From Pseudomonas citri (GTDB lineage Bacteria > Pseudomonadota > Gammaproteobacteria > Pseudomonadales > Pseudomonadaceae): a DNA stretch of 64,000 bases. Made by a program: the position numbers and the translations under genes. Positions 27,606 to 37,273 of the stretch are shown piece after piece (position 1 is the stretch's first letter; each line of letters begins with the position of its first letter). The stretch is from the NCBI RefSeq assembly GCF_025336485.1, contig NZ_JAODAB010000004.1, positions 1 to 64,000 of the forward strand, read 5' to 3'. The notes beneath the pieces are model-generated. The model saw only the letters and a program-made list of their open reading frames with translations. It ran no database searches and was not told the origin of the DNA.

Positions 27606-28862
27606 ATGACCCTACATACTGTTAAAACGCATCGCAAACTTCTAGCTGACCGCACGCCCGGGCATGGCATGCCTGGGGGCTTGTTTGGTCGCCAAGATAT
27701 TTTTGAGACCGACGTTGATGTTTTTTTCACCAAACATTGGATTCTAGTCGGTGTAACAGGCGATATTCCCGAACCGGGTGATGTTTCTACTATTGATATT
27801 GGAAAGTCTTCCATCCTATTGGTACGCGATGATGACGAACATGTGCAGGCGTTTCGTAATGTCTGCCGTCACCGCGGGGCTCGTTTGAAACAGGCAGGTA
27901 AATCGACGGTGGGCATGCTGGTCTGTCCCTACCATCAATGGAGCTACGATCTGGATGGAAGCCTGAAACATGCGGCACACATGGGCCAGAACTTTGATCC
28001 CAAGTGCAAAAGTCTGATCCCTGTTCATACTCGAGTCATTGGCACACATGTCTTCGTCTGCCTGGGCAACGAGCCCCCGGAAGACATCTCGTACCTTGAC
28101 CAGACCATGACGCCGCGTTTCGCTCAATACCACATCACCCATTCAAAGATCGCTTACGAATCGGAGATCATCGAGAACGGTAACTGGAAATTGGTGATGG
28201 AGAATAATCGCGAGTGCTACCACTGCGCCGCCACCCATCCTGAACTGACAGCTTCCTTCTTGCCCGAAGATTTCGGATTTTGCACAGATGGGCTCGGTGA
28301 GGATTCACTTCAGGCACTGGAGGAATATCACCGCCACAATGCTGACACCAAGAAGGACTGGGAGAGCGAAGGCTATATCTGTGACGCCATCGAACACCTG
28401 GGTGAAGAAACGGTGACTCAATTCCGCTCCCAGCGATTGGTCATTGCAGGCAACGGCGAATCTCAGACCCTTGATACCCGCGTCGCATGCACTCGCCTGT
28501 TTGGCGACCTCACCCGTCGCGATTTAGGCGATATGCATCTATGGACGCACAACTCGTGGACTCACATCATGAGTGACCACGCCGTCGTCTCCTACATCAT
28601 CCCGCTGGCTCCAGATAAAACACTGGTGCGGACCAAGTGGCTCGTACATGCGGACGCCATCGAGGGCGTTGACTACCAGCTGGATAAACTGACTGAAGTA
28701 TGGGCCGCGACAAACCTGCAAGACGCCAGCCTCGTCGGAATTACCCATAGCGGAACGCAAGATCCTGCTTACACGCCCGGGCCGTTCTCGGCGTTCACCG
28801 AATCCTATGTCGACCAGTTCTCTCGCTGGTACGCCGCGCGTTTGACCGCCCATGGCGTGTGA
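27606..28862 (+). CDS. Rieske non-heme iron oxygenase, betaine demethylase type (GbcA/Stc2-like)
   Basis: The 418-residue oxygenase has a Rieske [2Fe-2S] motif C87-R-H89 ... C107-PY-H110 and a mononuclear iron site with H206 and H211 in NRECYHCAATHPEL; a C-terminal Asp in NLQDASLV is the likely third ligand. The residue before the first His pair is Glu (E203), where ring-hydroxylating dioxygenases have a bridging Asp. The family members GbcA and Stc2 remove one methyl group from glycine betaine and proline betaine as formaldehyde. The reductase gene follows directly. The surrounding imino acid reductases favour a cyclic betaine, but glycine betaine cannot be excluded. Confidence 0.88.
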   Translation: MTLHTVKTHRKLLADRTPGHGMPGGLFGRQDIFETDVDVFFTKHWILVGVTGDIPEPGDVSTIDIGKSSILLVRDDDEHVQAFRNVCRHRGARLKQAGKSTVGMLVCPYHQWSYDLDGSLKHAAHMGQNFDPKCKSLIPVHTRVIGTHVFVCLGNEPPEDISYLDQTMTPRFAQYHITHSKIAYESEIIENGNWKLVMENNRECYHCAATHPELTASFLPEDFGFCTDGLGEDSLQALEEYHRHNADTKKDWESEGYICDAIEHLGEETVTQFRSQRLVIAGNGESQTLDTRVACTRLFGDLTRRDLGDMHLWTHNSWTHIMSDHAVVSYIIPLAPDKTLVRTKWLVHADAIEGVDYQLDKLTEVWAATNLQDASLVGITHSGTQDPAYTPGPFSAFTESYVDQFSRWYAARLTAHGV

Positions 28863-28871
28863 GGAATGAAC

Positions 28872-30008
28872 ATGACGACTTACGAAACTTTAACGCCACC
28901 TGAAAACGCCAGTGCCGCCCAACGATTTACCGAATCAATGACCTGGGGAGCGTTCGGCTCCCTATGGAACAGCGGCGAACAGAAACTGTTGCAATGTTGC
29001 GCCGTGCGACAAGAGACCCATGACGTAAAGACGTTTATCTTTCGGTGTGCGGACTTCAGCGCACTGAGTTTCGAGCCGGGTCAATTCATCACCATTTCGC
29101 CGGTCATTGGGGAGCAGGCCATAGCTCGGTGTTATACCTTGTCGTCCTCCCCGACTCGCCCTTTCGCTTTTTCAATTACCGTCAAGCGTGTGCCTGGTGG
29201 AGCGGTGTCAAACTGGTTGCACGACAATCTCAAACCGGGAGACCGCCTACGGGCTTCCGGGCCCGCGGGCAGCTTTACACCGGTTGGCCATCCTGCGACT
29301 AAATTGATGTACCTGTCCGCCGGTTCTGGCGTGACGCCCTTGATGTCGATGACCCGCGCCGCTTTCGACATGGCAGGCAACCTCGACATTGTCTTTGTGC
29401 ACAGCGCTCGTACGCCCGCAGACATCATCTTCCATGAGGAATTAATACGTATGCAGGCCAGTATGACGGGGCTGCGCGTCATCAGCATTTGCGAAGGACT
29501 CGGCGATACCCCTCAATGGCAACAACCGACAGGCCGACTCGATTTGCCCTTGTTAAGCCAGCAAGTCCCGGACTTCAAGGAGCGCGAAATCTTTACCTGT
29601 GGGCCTCAGGGTTACATGGAGGCAATCAAATCATTGCTCAGGGAAGCGGCGTTCGATTTCGACCACTATCACCAGGAAAGCTTCGACATTGCTGCACTGA
29701 ATGAGGAAGCGTTGATCGAGCAAGCCTCTTCGCTCGATCAGCAAAAAGTGTTCACGGTAACGCTGTCGCGATCAGGAAAAACGTTCAGCATGCAGGGCAA
29801 TCAGACAGTGCTGGCCGCTGCAAAAAAAGCCGGCGCAATCGTGCCGTCCTCCTGCAGTCAGGGCGTTTGTGGCACCTGCAAAACAGCGCTGCTGAAGGGT
29901 ACAGTAGACATGAATCACAATGGTGGTATCAGGCAACGGGAAATCGACAAGGGCCTGCGTTTGCTTTGCTGCAGCAAGCCCTCTTCCGATCTTGTCATCG
30001 ATCTTTAG
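28872..30008 (+). CDS. ferredoxin reductase component of the betaine oxygenase (GbcB-like)
   Basis: The 378-residue protein has an FAD-binding domain (ARCYTLSSSPTRPF), an NAD domain (YLSAGSGVTPLMSMTR and TCGPQGYMEAIK) and a C-terminal plant-type [2Fe-2S] domain (CSQGVCGTCKTALLKG with a last Cys in LLCCSKP). It passes electrons from NAD(P)H to the Rieske oxygenase. ATG 28872 follows GAGGA at a 6-nt spacing; the ATG at 28866 touches it. It starts 9 nt after the oxygenase stop, so the two form an operon. Confidence 0.92.
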   Translation: MTTYETLTPPENASAAQRFTESMTWGAFGSLWNSGEQKLLQCCAVRQETHDVKTFIFRCADFSALSFEPGQFITISPVIGEQAIARCYTLSSSPTRPFAFSITVKRVPGGAVSNWLHDNLKPGDRLRASGPAGSFTPVGHPATKLMYLSAGSGVTPLMSMTRAAFDMAGNLDIVFVHSARTPADIIFHEELIRMQASMTGLRVISICEGLGDTPQWQQPTGRLDLPLLSQQVPDFKEREIFTCGPQGYMEAIKSLLREAAFDFDHYHQESFDIAALNEEALIEQASSLDQQKVFTVTLSRSGKTFSMQGNQTVLAAAKKAGAIVPSSCSQGVCGTCKTALLKGTVDMNHNGGIRQREIDKGLRLLCCSKPSSDLVIDL

Positions 30009-30096
30009 CCTTGCATCACGAACAGGTAGTCACTGCACACTGGCTTCTGCACAATCACTGTGCGCTACATAACTTATAAGACAGTGACCCAACCTG

Positions 30097-31011
30097 ATGA
30101 AACTGCAACCCTTGCCGCCCCTCAATAGCCTGGTGGCGTTCGAGGCCGCCGCTCGCCATTTAAGCTTCACCATGGCCGCTCGCGAACTGAACGTCACTCA
30201 AGGCGCAATCAGCCGCCAGATACGCGTACTCGAAGACTATCTGGGCACGGCGCTTTTTACCCGCACGACCCGGGAAATCAACCTCACCGCCACTGGCAGT
30301 CAGTACTATGAAAGCGCTCGCGACGCACTGCAGCAAATCGCCCATGCCACGGCTGGAATACGCCATTGGCGCGGCGCACAACAGGTCACGGTGGTTACCA
30401 GCACCGCGATGGCATCGCTGTGGCTACTGCCTCTTGTGTCGGAGTTCCAGCGCCAGAATGAGGAGATTGATCTGCGCATCATCGCAACCGATCAAGTCAG
30501 CGATTTTTCCCGGCTGGACTGTGACCTAGCGCTTTACTACTGCAGCACGCCGCCGAAAAACATGAAAGTCACACCGTTGTTCAACGAAGAGATTTTCCCG
30601 GTATGCAGCCCTGCCTATCTGGCGCAGCATCCCGAGATTCAAACGCTGGAGCAGCTCGGTGCATGCACCTGGTTATGGCTTGAGGATCAGCATCGAGACT
30701 GGATCGGCTGGAAGGAATGGTTTCAGCGTCTGGGCTATCAGGCCCCGGAACCTCGGCGTCGCATCAATATCAACAGCTACTCGATGCTGATCCAGTCGGC
30801 GCTGGCCGGCCAGGGTATCGCCCTAGCTTGGTCGAGCCTGCTCAGCAACCATCTGCAGACTGGCAACCTCGTTCGACCGACGCAAACCACCTTGCGCACC
30901 GATGCTCAGTTCTGCCTGCTCGACCCCCAAGGCAGGGCCCCCAACAGACCAAGCGTCAACCGCTTTCGCCAGTGGCTGATGGCGCATCTGGCGGAAACGG
31001 TTGACGCTTGA
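30097..31011 (+). CDS. LysR-family regulator (GcvA type) downstream of the Rieske operon
   Basis: The 304-residue protein is a typical GcvA-type LysR: LNSLVAFEAAARHLSFTMAA and ELNVTQGAISRQIRVLEDYL at the N-terminus, and the effector domain with DLALYYCSTPPKNMK and ALAGQGIALAWSSLL. It is full length and GC-rich, unlike the other LysR at 26525, so the two are paralogues and not a recent duplication. It is transcribed in the same direction 88 nt after the reductase gene. Role in betaine control is inferred from place. Confidence 0.9.
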   Translation: MKLQPLPPLNSLVAFEAAARHLSFTMAARELNVTQGAISRQIRVLEDYLGTALFTRTTREINLTATGSQYYESARDALQQIAHATAGIRHWRGAQQVTVVTSTAMASLWLLPLVSEFQRQNEEIDLRIIATDQVSDFSRLDCDLALYYCSTPPKNMKVTPLFNEEIFPVCSPAYLAQHPEIQTLEQLGACTWLWLEDQHRDWIGWKEWFQRLGYQAPEPRRRININSYSMLIQSALAGQGIALAWSSLLSNHLQTGNLVRPTQTTLRTDAQFCLLDPQGRAPNRPSVNRFRQWLMAHLAETVDA

Positions 31012-31080
31012 GTGACGGTGAATGGCTAAGGAGAGCCTATGCCGATTCGGTGGCCAATACTCCACGGCCACCCGGCACGA

Positions 31081-31422
31081 TCAACCCGTGCTTCGAACCT
31101 GAACATGAACGAGGCTTTCACCAAAGCACTCCTGATTGACCCTGTGAAGATCAGCGATCGGTTCATTTGCAGTCGACCCCATGATCTGGCCTTTCGCGGT
31201 GGTCACGGTATCGGCTCGCAGGCTTTGCAGCAGACTGTAGCCGGTAATGAGCAGGAAAAAGGCAATGGACAGTCCGACGACGATGCTGGCCATCTGGATC
31301 GCGACCAATCCGCCGGCCACCAGGGCCAATAGAAGGCAGTCCAGCTTGGAGATGCAAGTGGCGGGTGTCCAGCCAGACTGGGACCTGATCCCGGCCGACC
31401 ATGCCGGCACCACGGTGCGCAT
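31081..31422 (-). pseudogene. remnant of a BCCT-type betaine/choline/carnitine transporter
   Basis: The minus-strand frame holds one transporter-like segment, LLLALVAGGLVAIQMASIVV then GLSIAFFLLITGYSLLQSL. This is the style of the last membrane helices of BCCT transporters, followed by a polar tail. Nothing upstream in frame continues it, and flanking frames (for example plus-strand GVQPDWDLIPADHAGTTVRM at about 31350-31500) are unrelated fragments I cannot place. The 31012-31519 gap is thus a decayed segment. Confidence 0.45.
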
Positions 31423-31504
31423 GACCCAAGACCGTCACCTCATCATCCGTAACACCTACAAGCACATGCCGCGCGGCTTGGACTTACCGTCGCATGCCAA
31501 ATGC

Positions 31505-31521
31505 GAGAAACCTGGTTTCTC
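31505..31521 (-). terminator. hairpin at the end of the tonB-exbB-exbD operon
   Basis: GAGAAACC/GGTTTCTC form a perfect 8-bp stem immediately after the exbD stop codon. There is no T tract, so it may be a transcript-end stabiliser rather than a full terminator. Confidence 0.4.
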
Positions 31522-31921
31522 ATTTCGCCGTGATCACCGACAACTTGGTAATTCCCGCTCGCTCGATAGACGCCATCGCCCGGGCCACTTCGCCATAATT
31601 CACCCCGTTATCCGCTTGCAGCTGCACGCGTACGTCTGGATTTTTCGCCTTGGCCGCCTGCAGGTTGAACTCGAGCATATCCGCCTGGATCTCGTCCTTG
31701 TTGATGAACAACCTCCCCTTGTCGTCGATGCTCACCACCAGCGGATCTTTGTGTTCCACCGGTGCCACCGACTCTGTCTTCGGCAGGTTGATCGGGATCG
31801 CATTGGTCAGCAACGGCGCGGTAACGATGAACACCACCAGCAGCACCAGCATCACGTCCACCAGTGGCGTAACGTTGATCTCGCTAAGCACTTCATCGCT
31901 GTCCTGTGTGGAGAAGGCCAT
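31520..31921 (-). CDS. exbD: TonB-system energy protein ExbD
   Basis: The 133-residue protein has one N-terminal membrane helix with the functional Asp (INVTPLVDVMLVLLVVFIV) and a periplasmic domain. With ExbB it uses the proton gradient to energise TonB. It follows exbB with a 1-nt gap and completes a tonB-exbB-exbD operon. The order and the adjacent receptor suggest a dedicated set rather than the housekeeping one. Confidence 0.95.
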   Translation of the reverse strand: MAFSTQDSDEVLSEINVTPLVDVMLVLLVVFIVTAPLLTNAIPINLPKTESVAPVEHKDPLVVSIDDKGRLFINKDEIQADMLEFNLQAAKAKNPDVRVQLQADNGVNYGEVARAMASIERAGITKLSVITAK

Positions 31922-31922
31922 A

Positions 31923-32648
<726 letters not shown>

Positions 32649-32733
32649 GGTCAGGCTCTCCAACAAGGCATTAAATCGGTTGTAGCGATGCGCCTTTTGT
32701 CAGGTGGCCCGCAGCGTATTTCGATAGGTTGAG

Positions 32734-33558
32734 TTACTTGATTTTGAAGTCGATGGGCACGCTGACCCAACCGTCCTGGGCGACGTCGCCCTGCTTGGCC
32801 GGGACGAAACTCCAGCGCTTGACCGCGGCCAGTGCCGCGTCGTCGAGTTGATCGCGGCCACTGCTTTTCTGGATCTGGATTTCGCCGGGTTTGCCGCTGG
32901 CCAAAACATGCACCCGCAACAACACCGTGCCTTCCCAGCCGCGACGCATCGCCAGCGACGGGTATTCCGGTGCCGGGTTCTTCAAGTAACCGGCGCTGGC
33001 CGACGCCGGGGTCATCGGTTTCGGTGGCGGCGGTGCGGGTGGCGCTAGTGCGGCGACCGGTTGTGGCGGCGCAGGTGGCGCAGGTGGCTGCTCCACCGGT
33101 TTGGCCACGGGTTTGGGCACCGGTTTGGGCACCGGTTTGACCACAGGCTTGGGTTTGGGAATCGGTTTGGGCGGTGGTGGCTTGACCGCCAGTTCATCCT
33201 CCACAGGAGGCGGTGGCTCGACTACTGGCTGTGGAATCGGCTCGGGCGGTGGGGGTTGCACCACGGGTGGCGCCGGCTGCGAGAACTCGATGGTCATCGG
33301 CGGGATCTGCGGCGGCACCACTGGCAGTGCCGGCGGCGGTGCCTGGTTGACCCAGACAATCACCGCGCCGTGCAGCACCAACGCGAACACCCCCAGCAAA
33401 ATCACTTCGCGGCGACTCAAGACACGTTTGGGCGTGCTGTGCAGACGCGACTGCGCCAAGGGCTCCCGAAAGACCTGGCCAAGGTCGAGCAGCTCGCCGT
33501 TGGGTGCCGGGTGCCGGAACACCTCTCGGACACTGGCGGCGCTCTGGACATTGCCCAT
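32734..33558 (-). CDS. tonB: energy transducer TonB
   Basis: The 274-residue protein has a cytoplasmic N-terminus of about 48 residues, a membrane helix (EVILLGVFALVLHGAVIVWV), a Pro-rich periplasm-spanning linker with Lys-Pro repeats, and the C-terminal TonB domain (APEYPSLAMRRGWEGTVLLR, then AALAAVKRWSFVPAK). It passes energy from ExbBD to outer-membrane receptors. AGGAG lies 7 nt before ATG 33558. The linker is encoded by short tandem repeats (about 33108-33180). Its likely client is the receptor at 34973. Confidence 0.95.
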   Translation of the reverse strand: MGNVQSAASVREVFRHPAPNGELLDLGQVFREPLAQSRLHSTPKRVLSRREVILLGVFALVLHGAVIVWVNQAPPPALPVVPPQIPPMTIEFSQPAPPVVQPPPPEPIPQPVVEPPPPVEDELAVKPPPPKPIPKPKPVVKPVPKPVPKPVAKPVEQPPAPPAPPQPVAALAPPAPPPPKPMTPASASAGYLKNPAPEYPSLAMRRGWEGTVLLRVHVLASGKPGEIQIQKSSGRDQLDDAALAAVKRWSFVPAKQGDVAQDGWVSVPIDFKIK

Positions 33559-33718
33559 TTACTTACTCCTGTAAATCTTCGGATTTATATCGAGGCTCCA
33601 CCTGGATCGGTGCTCTGCAGCGATGGGGAAATGACGAAAGGGATAATCAACGAAACTTCTTATCTCTTAAAAGAATATTTAATTATCCAAATATGCAATT
33701 TATGCATAACCAACGTGT

Positions 33719-34771
33719 TCAAGCGCTTTCGCGCTCGATCAAAAGACACTCCAGCAGATTCAGCCGCGACACCTCATGCTCCACTGGCAGCTCCCCTAAA
33801 CTTTCCAGCACTCGTGTGGCTGCCATTACCCCCATTTCCAGCGCCGGGGGTTTGATGGTGCTCAGGCTCGGCAGCAGCATCTCGGCAAAGGGATAATCGC
33901 CAAACCCGAGTACCGCGCAGCCTTCGGGGACTTTCAGCCCGGCCCGTTGCCCGGCCAGCAAGCCGCCGGCTGCGAGGTTGTCATTGGCAAAGATGATCGC
34001 GTCGGGGCGCAGAGCCGCGTTCATCAATGCGTCCATGGCTTGCTTGCCTGCTTCAAACGGCGCTCGGTCTGCATCCGGCGTGAACACCCAAGGCTCCAAC
34101 CCCAACTCGAGAATGGTCGCGGTATAACCATCGCGGCGCTCCAGCGCGCTGAGGTCGCCTGCCGCGCTGTTCTGCACAAAGGCAATGCGCCGGTAACCCT
34201 TGCCGTGCAGATAACGGGCGGCAGCAACGCCGACCTCATAGTGGGAAAAGCCGATTTGCACCGGATCGCGTTCGGGTTGGTAGTCCCAGGTTTCGATCAC
34301 CGGGATGTCCGTCTCTGCGATCATTTTTTCGGTGCCCGCGCTGTGGAAATGGCTGGTTAATACGAGCGCCGCAGGTGACCAGCCGAGAAAGGCCCGAACC
34401 GCGTTTTCTTCCTGCTCCAGCGAGAAATAGCTCGACGCCAGCAGCAGTTGATAACCATGCCGGCTAAGGGTGTCACTGAAGCCTTGAATGGTGTTGGCGA
34501 AGATCGGACCGGAGATATTCGGGATCACCATAGCGACGATCTTCCCCCGCGCAGATGCCAGGCCACCGGCCACCAGATTCGGCACATACCCCAGCTCATT
34601 GACCACCGCCGCGATCCGCTCGCGACGTTCGGGTGAGACCTGCTCCGGCTGGTTGAAATAGCGCGAAACGGTAATTGCCGAGACGCCGGCCTGCTTGGCC
34701 ACGGTGTTCAACGTCACTCGTCCGGCACCGCGGCGTTTGCGTCCAGGAGTCTTCTCTGCGGTCAAAAGCAT
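33719..34771 (-). CDS. LacI-family transcriptional repressor (GntR-like)
   Basis: The 350-residue regulator has a LacI helix-turn-helix and hinge (VTLNTVAKQAGVSAITVSRY, then LGYVPNLVAGGLASARGKIV) and a periplasmic-binding-protein-like effector domain (ANDNLAAGGLLAGQRAG, LGFGDYPFAEM). It resembles gluconate repressors, but family resemblance does not fix the ligand. It is divergent from the TonB-dependent receptor operon and upstream of tonB-exbBD. Two GCGC-centred palindromes lie in the divergent region, so it probably represses the receptor operon and itself. Confidence 0.9.
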   Translation of the reverse strand: MLLTAEKTPGRKRRGAGRVTLNTVAKQAGVSAITVSRYFNQPEQVSPERRERIAAVVNELGYVPNLVAGGLASARGKIVAMVIPNISGPIFANTIQGFSDTLSRHGYQLLLASSYFSLEQEENAVRAFLGWSPAALVLTSHFHSAGTEKMIAETDIPVIETWDYQPERDPVQIGFSHYEVGVAAARYLHGKGYRRIAFVQNSAAGDLSALERRDGYTATILELGLEPWVFTPDADRAPFEAGKQAMDALMNAALRPDAIIFANDNLAAGGLLAGQRAGLKVPEGCAVLGFGDYPFAEMLLPSLSTIKPPALEMGVMAATRVLESLGELPVEHEVSRLNLLECLLIERESA

Positions 34772-34818
34772 GATCCTTTTTAATAAATTAAAAGAATATA
34801 AAAGTAATTTTTAAGTAT

Positions 34819-34848
34819 TTGACGCTCTATACCAAGCTTGTCGATACT
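34819..34848 (+). promoter_or_regulatory. sigma70-type promoter of the receptor operon
   Basis: TTGACG (34819-34824) and GATACT (34843-34848) are spaced by 18 nt. The predicted start is at about 34855, inside the first operator palindrome, which suits direct repression. Confidence 0.5.
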
Positions 34849-34853
34849 AATGA

Positions 34854-34877
34854 TGTTAGCGCTACCAAAGCGCTTTG
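34854..34877. promoter_or_regulatory. tandem LacI-family operators
   Basis: TGTTAGCGCTACCA (34854-34867, core TAGCGCTA) and the perfect palindrome CAAAGCGCTTTG (34866-34877) are both centred on GCGC. Their centres are 11 bp apart, one helical turn. The TAGCGCTA core is typical of GntR-like LacI regulators. Confidence 0.65.
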
Positions 34878-34972
34878 TCTGCTACTCGCTCGAGCGAATG
34901 CCCCAAGACAAATTCAGGCGCTGTGGCCAAAGAGCGGCAGCGGTTCAGGGCAACTTCCGAGCAGGCAGAACG

Positions 34973-37231
34973 ATGCAATACATTCTTGGGGATCAACAAA
35001 AACTGGCGCAATCGATTCGCACCGCCACGCCACGTCGTCAGCGTTTTGGCTGGTTACTGGCTGGAGTTGCAGCGTTGCCGCTGCCGAACGCTTTCGCAGC
35101 GGACAGCACGGCTGCCGCACAGGACCTGGAGCCGACGCTGAAGTCAGTCACCGTCACGGCCACCCGTCGTGAAGAATCACTGCAGAAAGTCCCGGTGGCG
35201 GTCTCGGTAGTGGACGGCGAACAACTGGAACGCGACAACCGCAACGGCGTCGCCAGCATCGTCCAGCAGGTGCCGTCGCTGAATTTCCGTACCGGGGCGT
35301 CGAACAAGGACACCTCGTTGTTCATTCGCGGGGTTGGGACCATTTCCACTTCACCCGGCGTCGAGCCGACCGTGGCGACGGTGATCGACGGCGTGGTCTA
35401 CGGTCGTCCCGGCCAGGCTACCCTCGACCTCTTGGACCTGGAACGCATCGAAGTGCTGCGCGGCCCACAAGGCACACTGTTCGGCAAGAATGCCTCGGCC
35501 GGGGTGCTGAACATCGTGACCAAGGCGCCGACCGCCGAGACCCACGGTTACATCGATCAGTCCTACTACAGCGGCAACGAAAGCCGCACCCGTTTCGGCA
35601 TCGGCGGTAGCCTGATTCCGGACACACTGAAGGGTTCGATCACCACCCTGTTCGGCAGCTACGACGGCAACGTCGACAACGAGCACAACGGTCAGGAAGT
35701 CAACGGCTACAACCACAAAGGCGTGCGCGGCAAGCTGGAATTCACTCCCAACGACGACATCACAATCACCCTCGCGGCCGACTACATGCAGTCCCACGAC
35801 GACGCGCCTAATGGAGTAGTCAGTAAATCGTTGACCCCGGCGTTCGCCAACGCCTTGAACCCGGTTCGAGCCAGCAGTGACAACCGCGATATCAACACCG
35901 ATACCCGCAGCCATGTCGACGACATCAACAAGGGGCTGTCCGGCCAGCTCGACTGGAACCTTGGCGATTACACCCTGACATCAATCACCGCCTGGCGCGG
36001 TTGGGACAATACCCAGTACCAGGACGGCGACCGTCTCGGCACTATCACCACGGCCTTCCCCGGCACTGCCGACAAGGGCGATCTGGACTACAACCAATAC
36101 TCTCAGGAGCTGCGTCTGGCTTCGCCCAAAGGTCAGTTTCTCGAATACGTTGGCGGCCTGTTCTACATGCACGGCAAGGATGAAGAAACTTACCAGCGCA
36201 CGCTGACCACCCCTACCCGCATCAATCGTGGCATCGCTGAGTACAGCACCACCAGCGACAGCTATTCAGTGTTCGGCGAAACCACCTTGAATTTCACCCC
36301 GGATTTTCGTGGCATCGCCGGCCTGCGCTGGACCCATGACGACCTGGAATACGATCACCGCCGGACCTCGACCTCGGCGACCACCGTCAGCGGCATTCAG
36401 CCGGGCACCAGCAGCTCCGGCTCCGTGGACGAAGATGGCTGGTCCGGCCGCCTCGGTGTGCAGTACGACTTGAGTGACGCGGTCACCACCTACCTGACCT
36501 ATTCCCGCGGCTACAAAGGTCCGGCGTACAACGTGTTCTTCAACATGCAGCCACGGGACACCGAGGCACTGAAACCGGAAACTTCCAATACCTGGGAAGC
36601 AGGCATCAAAGCCACCTCATGGAACAACCGCCTGACCACCAACCTGGCGGTGTTCCACAGCGACTACGACAACTACCAGGCAAATTTCTTCGACACCGTT
36701 GCAGGCCAGGTCGTGACCCGTTTGATCAATGCCGGCAGCGTCAGCACCGAAGGCGTCGAACTGGATTACGCCTTGCAAGCCACCAGCCAACTGAAGCTCT
36801 CCGGCGCCCTGGCCTATACCCGCGCGCGCATCGACGACTTCGCCTGCCCGCCGGGCGCGGCCGCCTCATGCAACGTCAATGGCAAACCATTGCCGTTCAG
36901 CCCGGACTGGAAGAGTTACGTGCGTGCTGACTACAGCATCCCGCTGGATAACGGCCTGGATATCGAACTGGGTACCGACTACAGCTGGCAGAGCGAAGTG
37001 CAGTACGACATCAGCCAGAACGTGGATACCAAACAGGGCGCCTACGGCATCTGGAACGCCAGCATCGCCCTCGCCGATTACAACGACGGCTGGCGCGTGG
37101 CGCTGCTGGGCAAGAACCTCGCCGACAAGTCCTACTCACCCCTGCTGGCCAGCGGTGGCAGCTACATTTACCGCTCCGTACCACGGGATGACGAGCGCTA
37201 TTTCGGTGTGCAAGTGCGTAAGGATTTTTGA
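34973..37231 (+). CDS. TonB-dependent outer-membrane receptor
   Basis: The 752-residue protein has a signal peptide (RRQRFGWLLAGVAALPLPNA, cleaved near NAFA), a TonB-box-like segment (LKSVTVTATRREESL), the plug domain (VPVAVSVVDGEQLERDNRNG, RGPQGTLFGKNASAGVLNIV) and a beta barrel ending in Phe. ATG 34973 was chosen to give the signal peptide; upstream codons run through the operator region. It leads an operon with an LLM monooxygenase, an aldo/keto reductase and a sulfonate-type binding protein, so the cargo is probably an organosulfur compound or a sulfate ester rather than a siderophore. Cargo is inferred. Confidence 0.92.
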   Translation: MQYILGDQQKLAQSIRTATPRRQRFGWLLAGVAALPLPNAFAADSTAAAQDLEPTLKSVTVTATRREESLQKVPVAVSVVDGEQLERDNRNGVASIVQQVPSLNFRTGASNKDTSLFIRGVGTISTSPGVEPTVATVIDGVVYGRPGQATLDLLDLERIEVLRGPQGTLFGKNASAGVLNIVTKAPTAETHGYIDQSYYSGNESRTRFGIGGSLIPDTLKGSITTLFGSYDGNVDNEHNGQEVNGYNHKGVRGKLEFTPNDDITITLAADYMQSHDDAPNGVVSKSLTPAFANALNPVRASSDNRDINTDTRSHVDDINKGLSGQLDWNLGDYTLTSITAWRGWDNTQYQDGDRLGTITTAFPGTADKGDLDYNQYSQELRLASPKGQFLEYVGGLFYMHGKDEETYQRTLTTPTRINRGIAEYSTTSDSYSVFGETTLNFTPDFRGIAGLRWTHDDLEYDHRRTSTSATTVSGIQPGTSSSGSVDEDGWSGRLGVQYDLSDAVTTYLTYSRGYKGPAYNVFFNMQPRDTEALKPETSNTWEAGIKATSWNNRLTTNLAVFHSDYDNYQANFFDTVAGQVVTRLINAGSVSTEGVELDYALQATSQLKLSGALAYTRARIDDFACPPGAAASCNVNGKPLPFSPDWKSYVRADYSIPLDNGLDIELGTDYSWQSEVQYDISQNVDTKQGAYGIWNASIALADYNDGWRVALLGKNLADKSYSPLLASGGSYIYRSVPRDDERYFGVQVRKDF

Positions 37232-37273
37232 GTCGTTGCGTGCCCCCCTCAATGATTCGTCAAGGAAATGGCT

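Noticed and set aside
33108..33180. tandem GGTTTGGGCACC-type repeat as a possible CRISPR or mobile repeat
   Set aside because: It encodes the Lys-Pro repeats of the TonB linker and has no spacers.
33061..33855. 264-codon Trp/Arg-rich plus-strand frame opposite tonB
   Set aside because: It is the antisense of the Pro-rich tonB linker; the low-complexity composition is a by-product.
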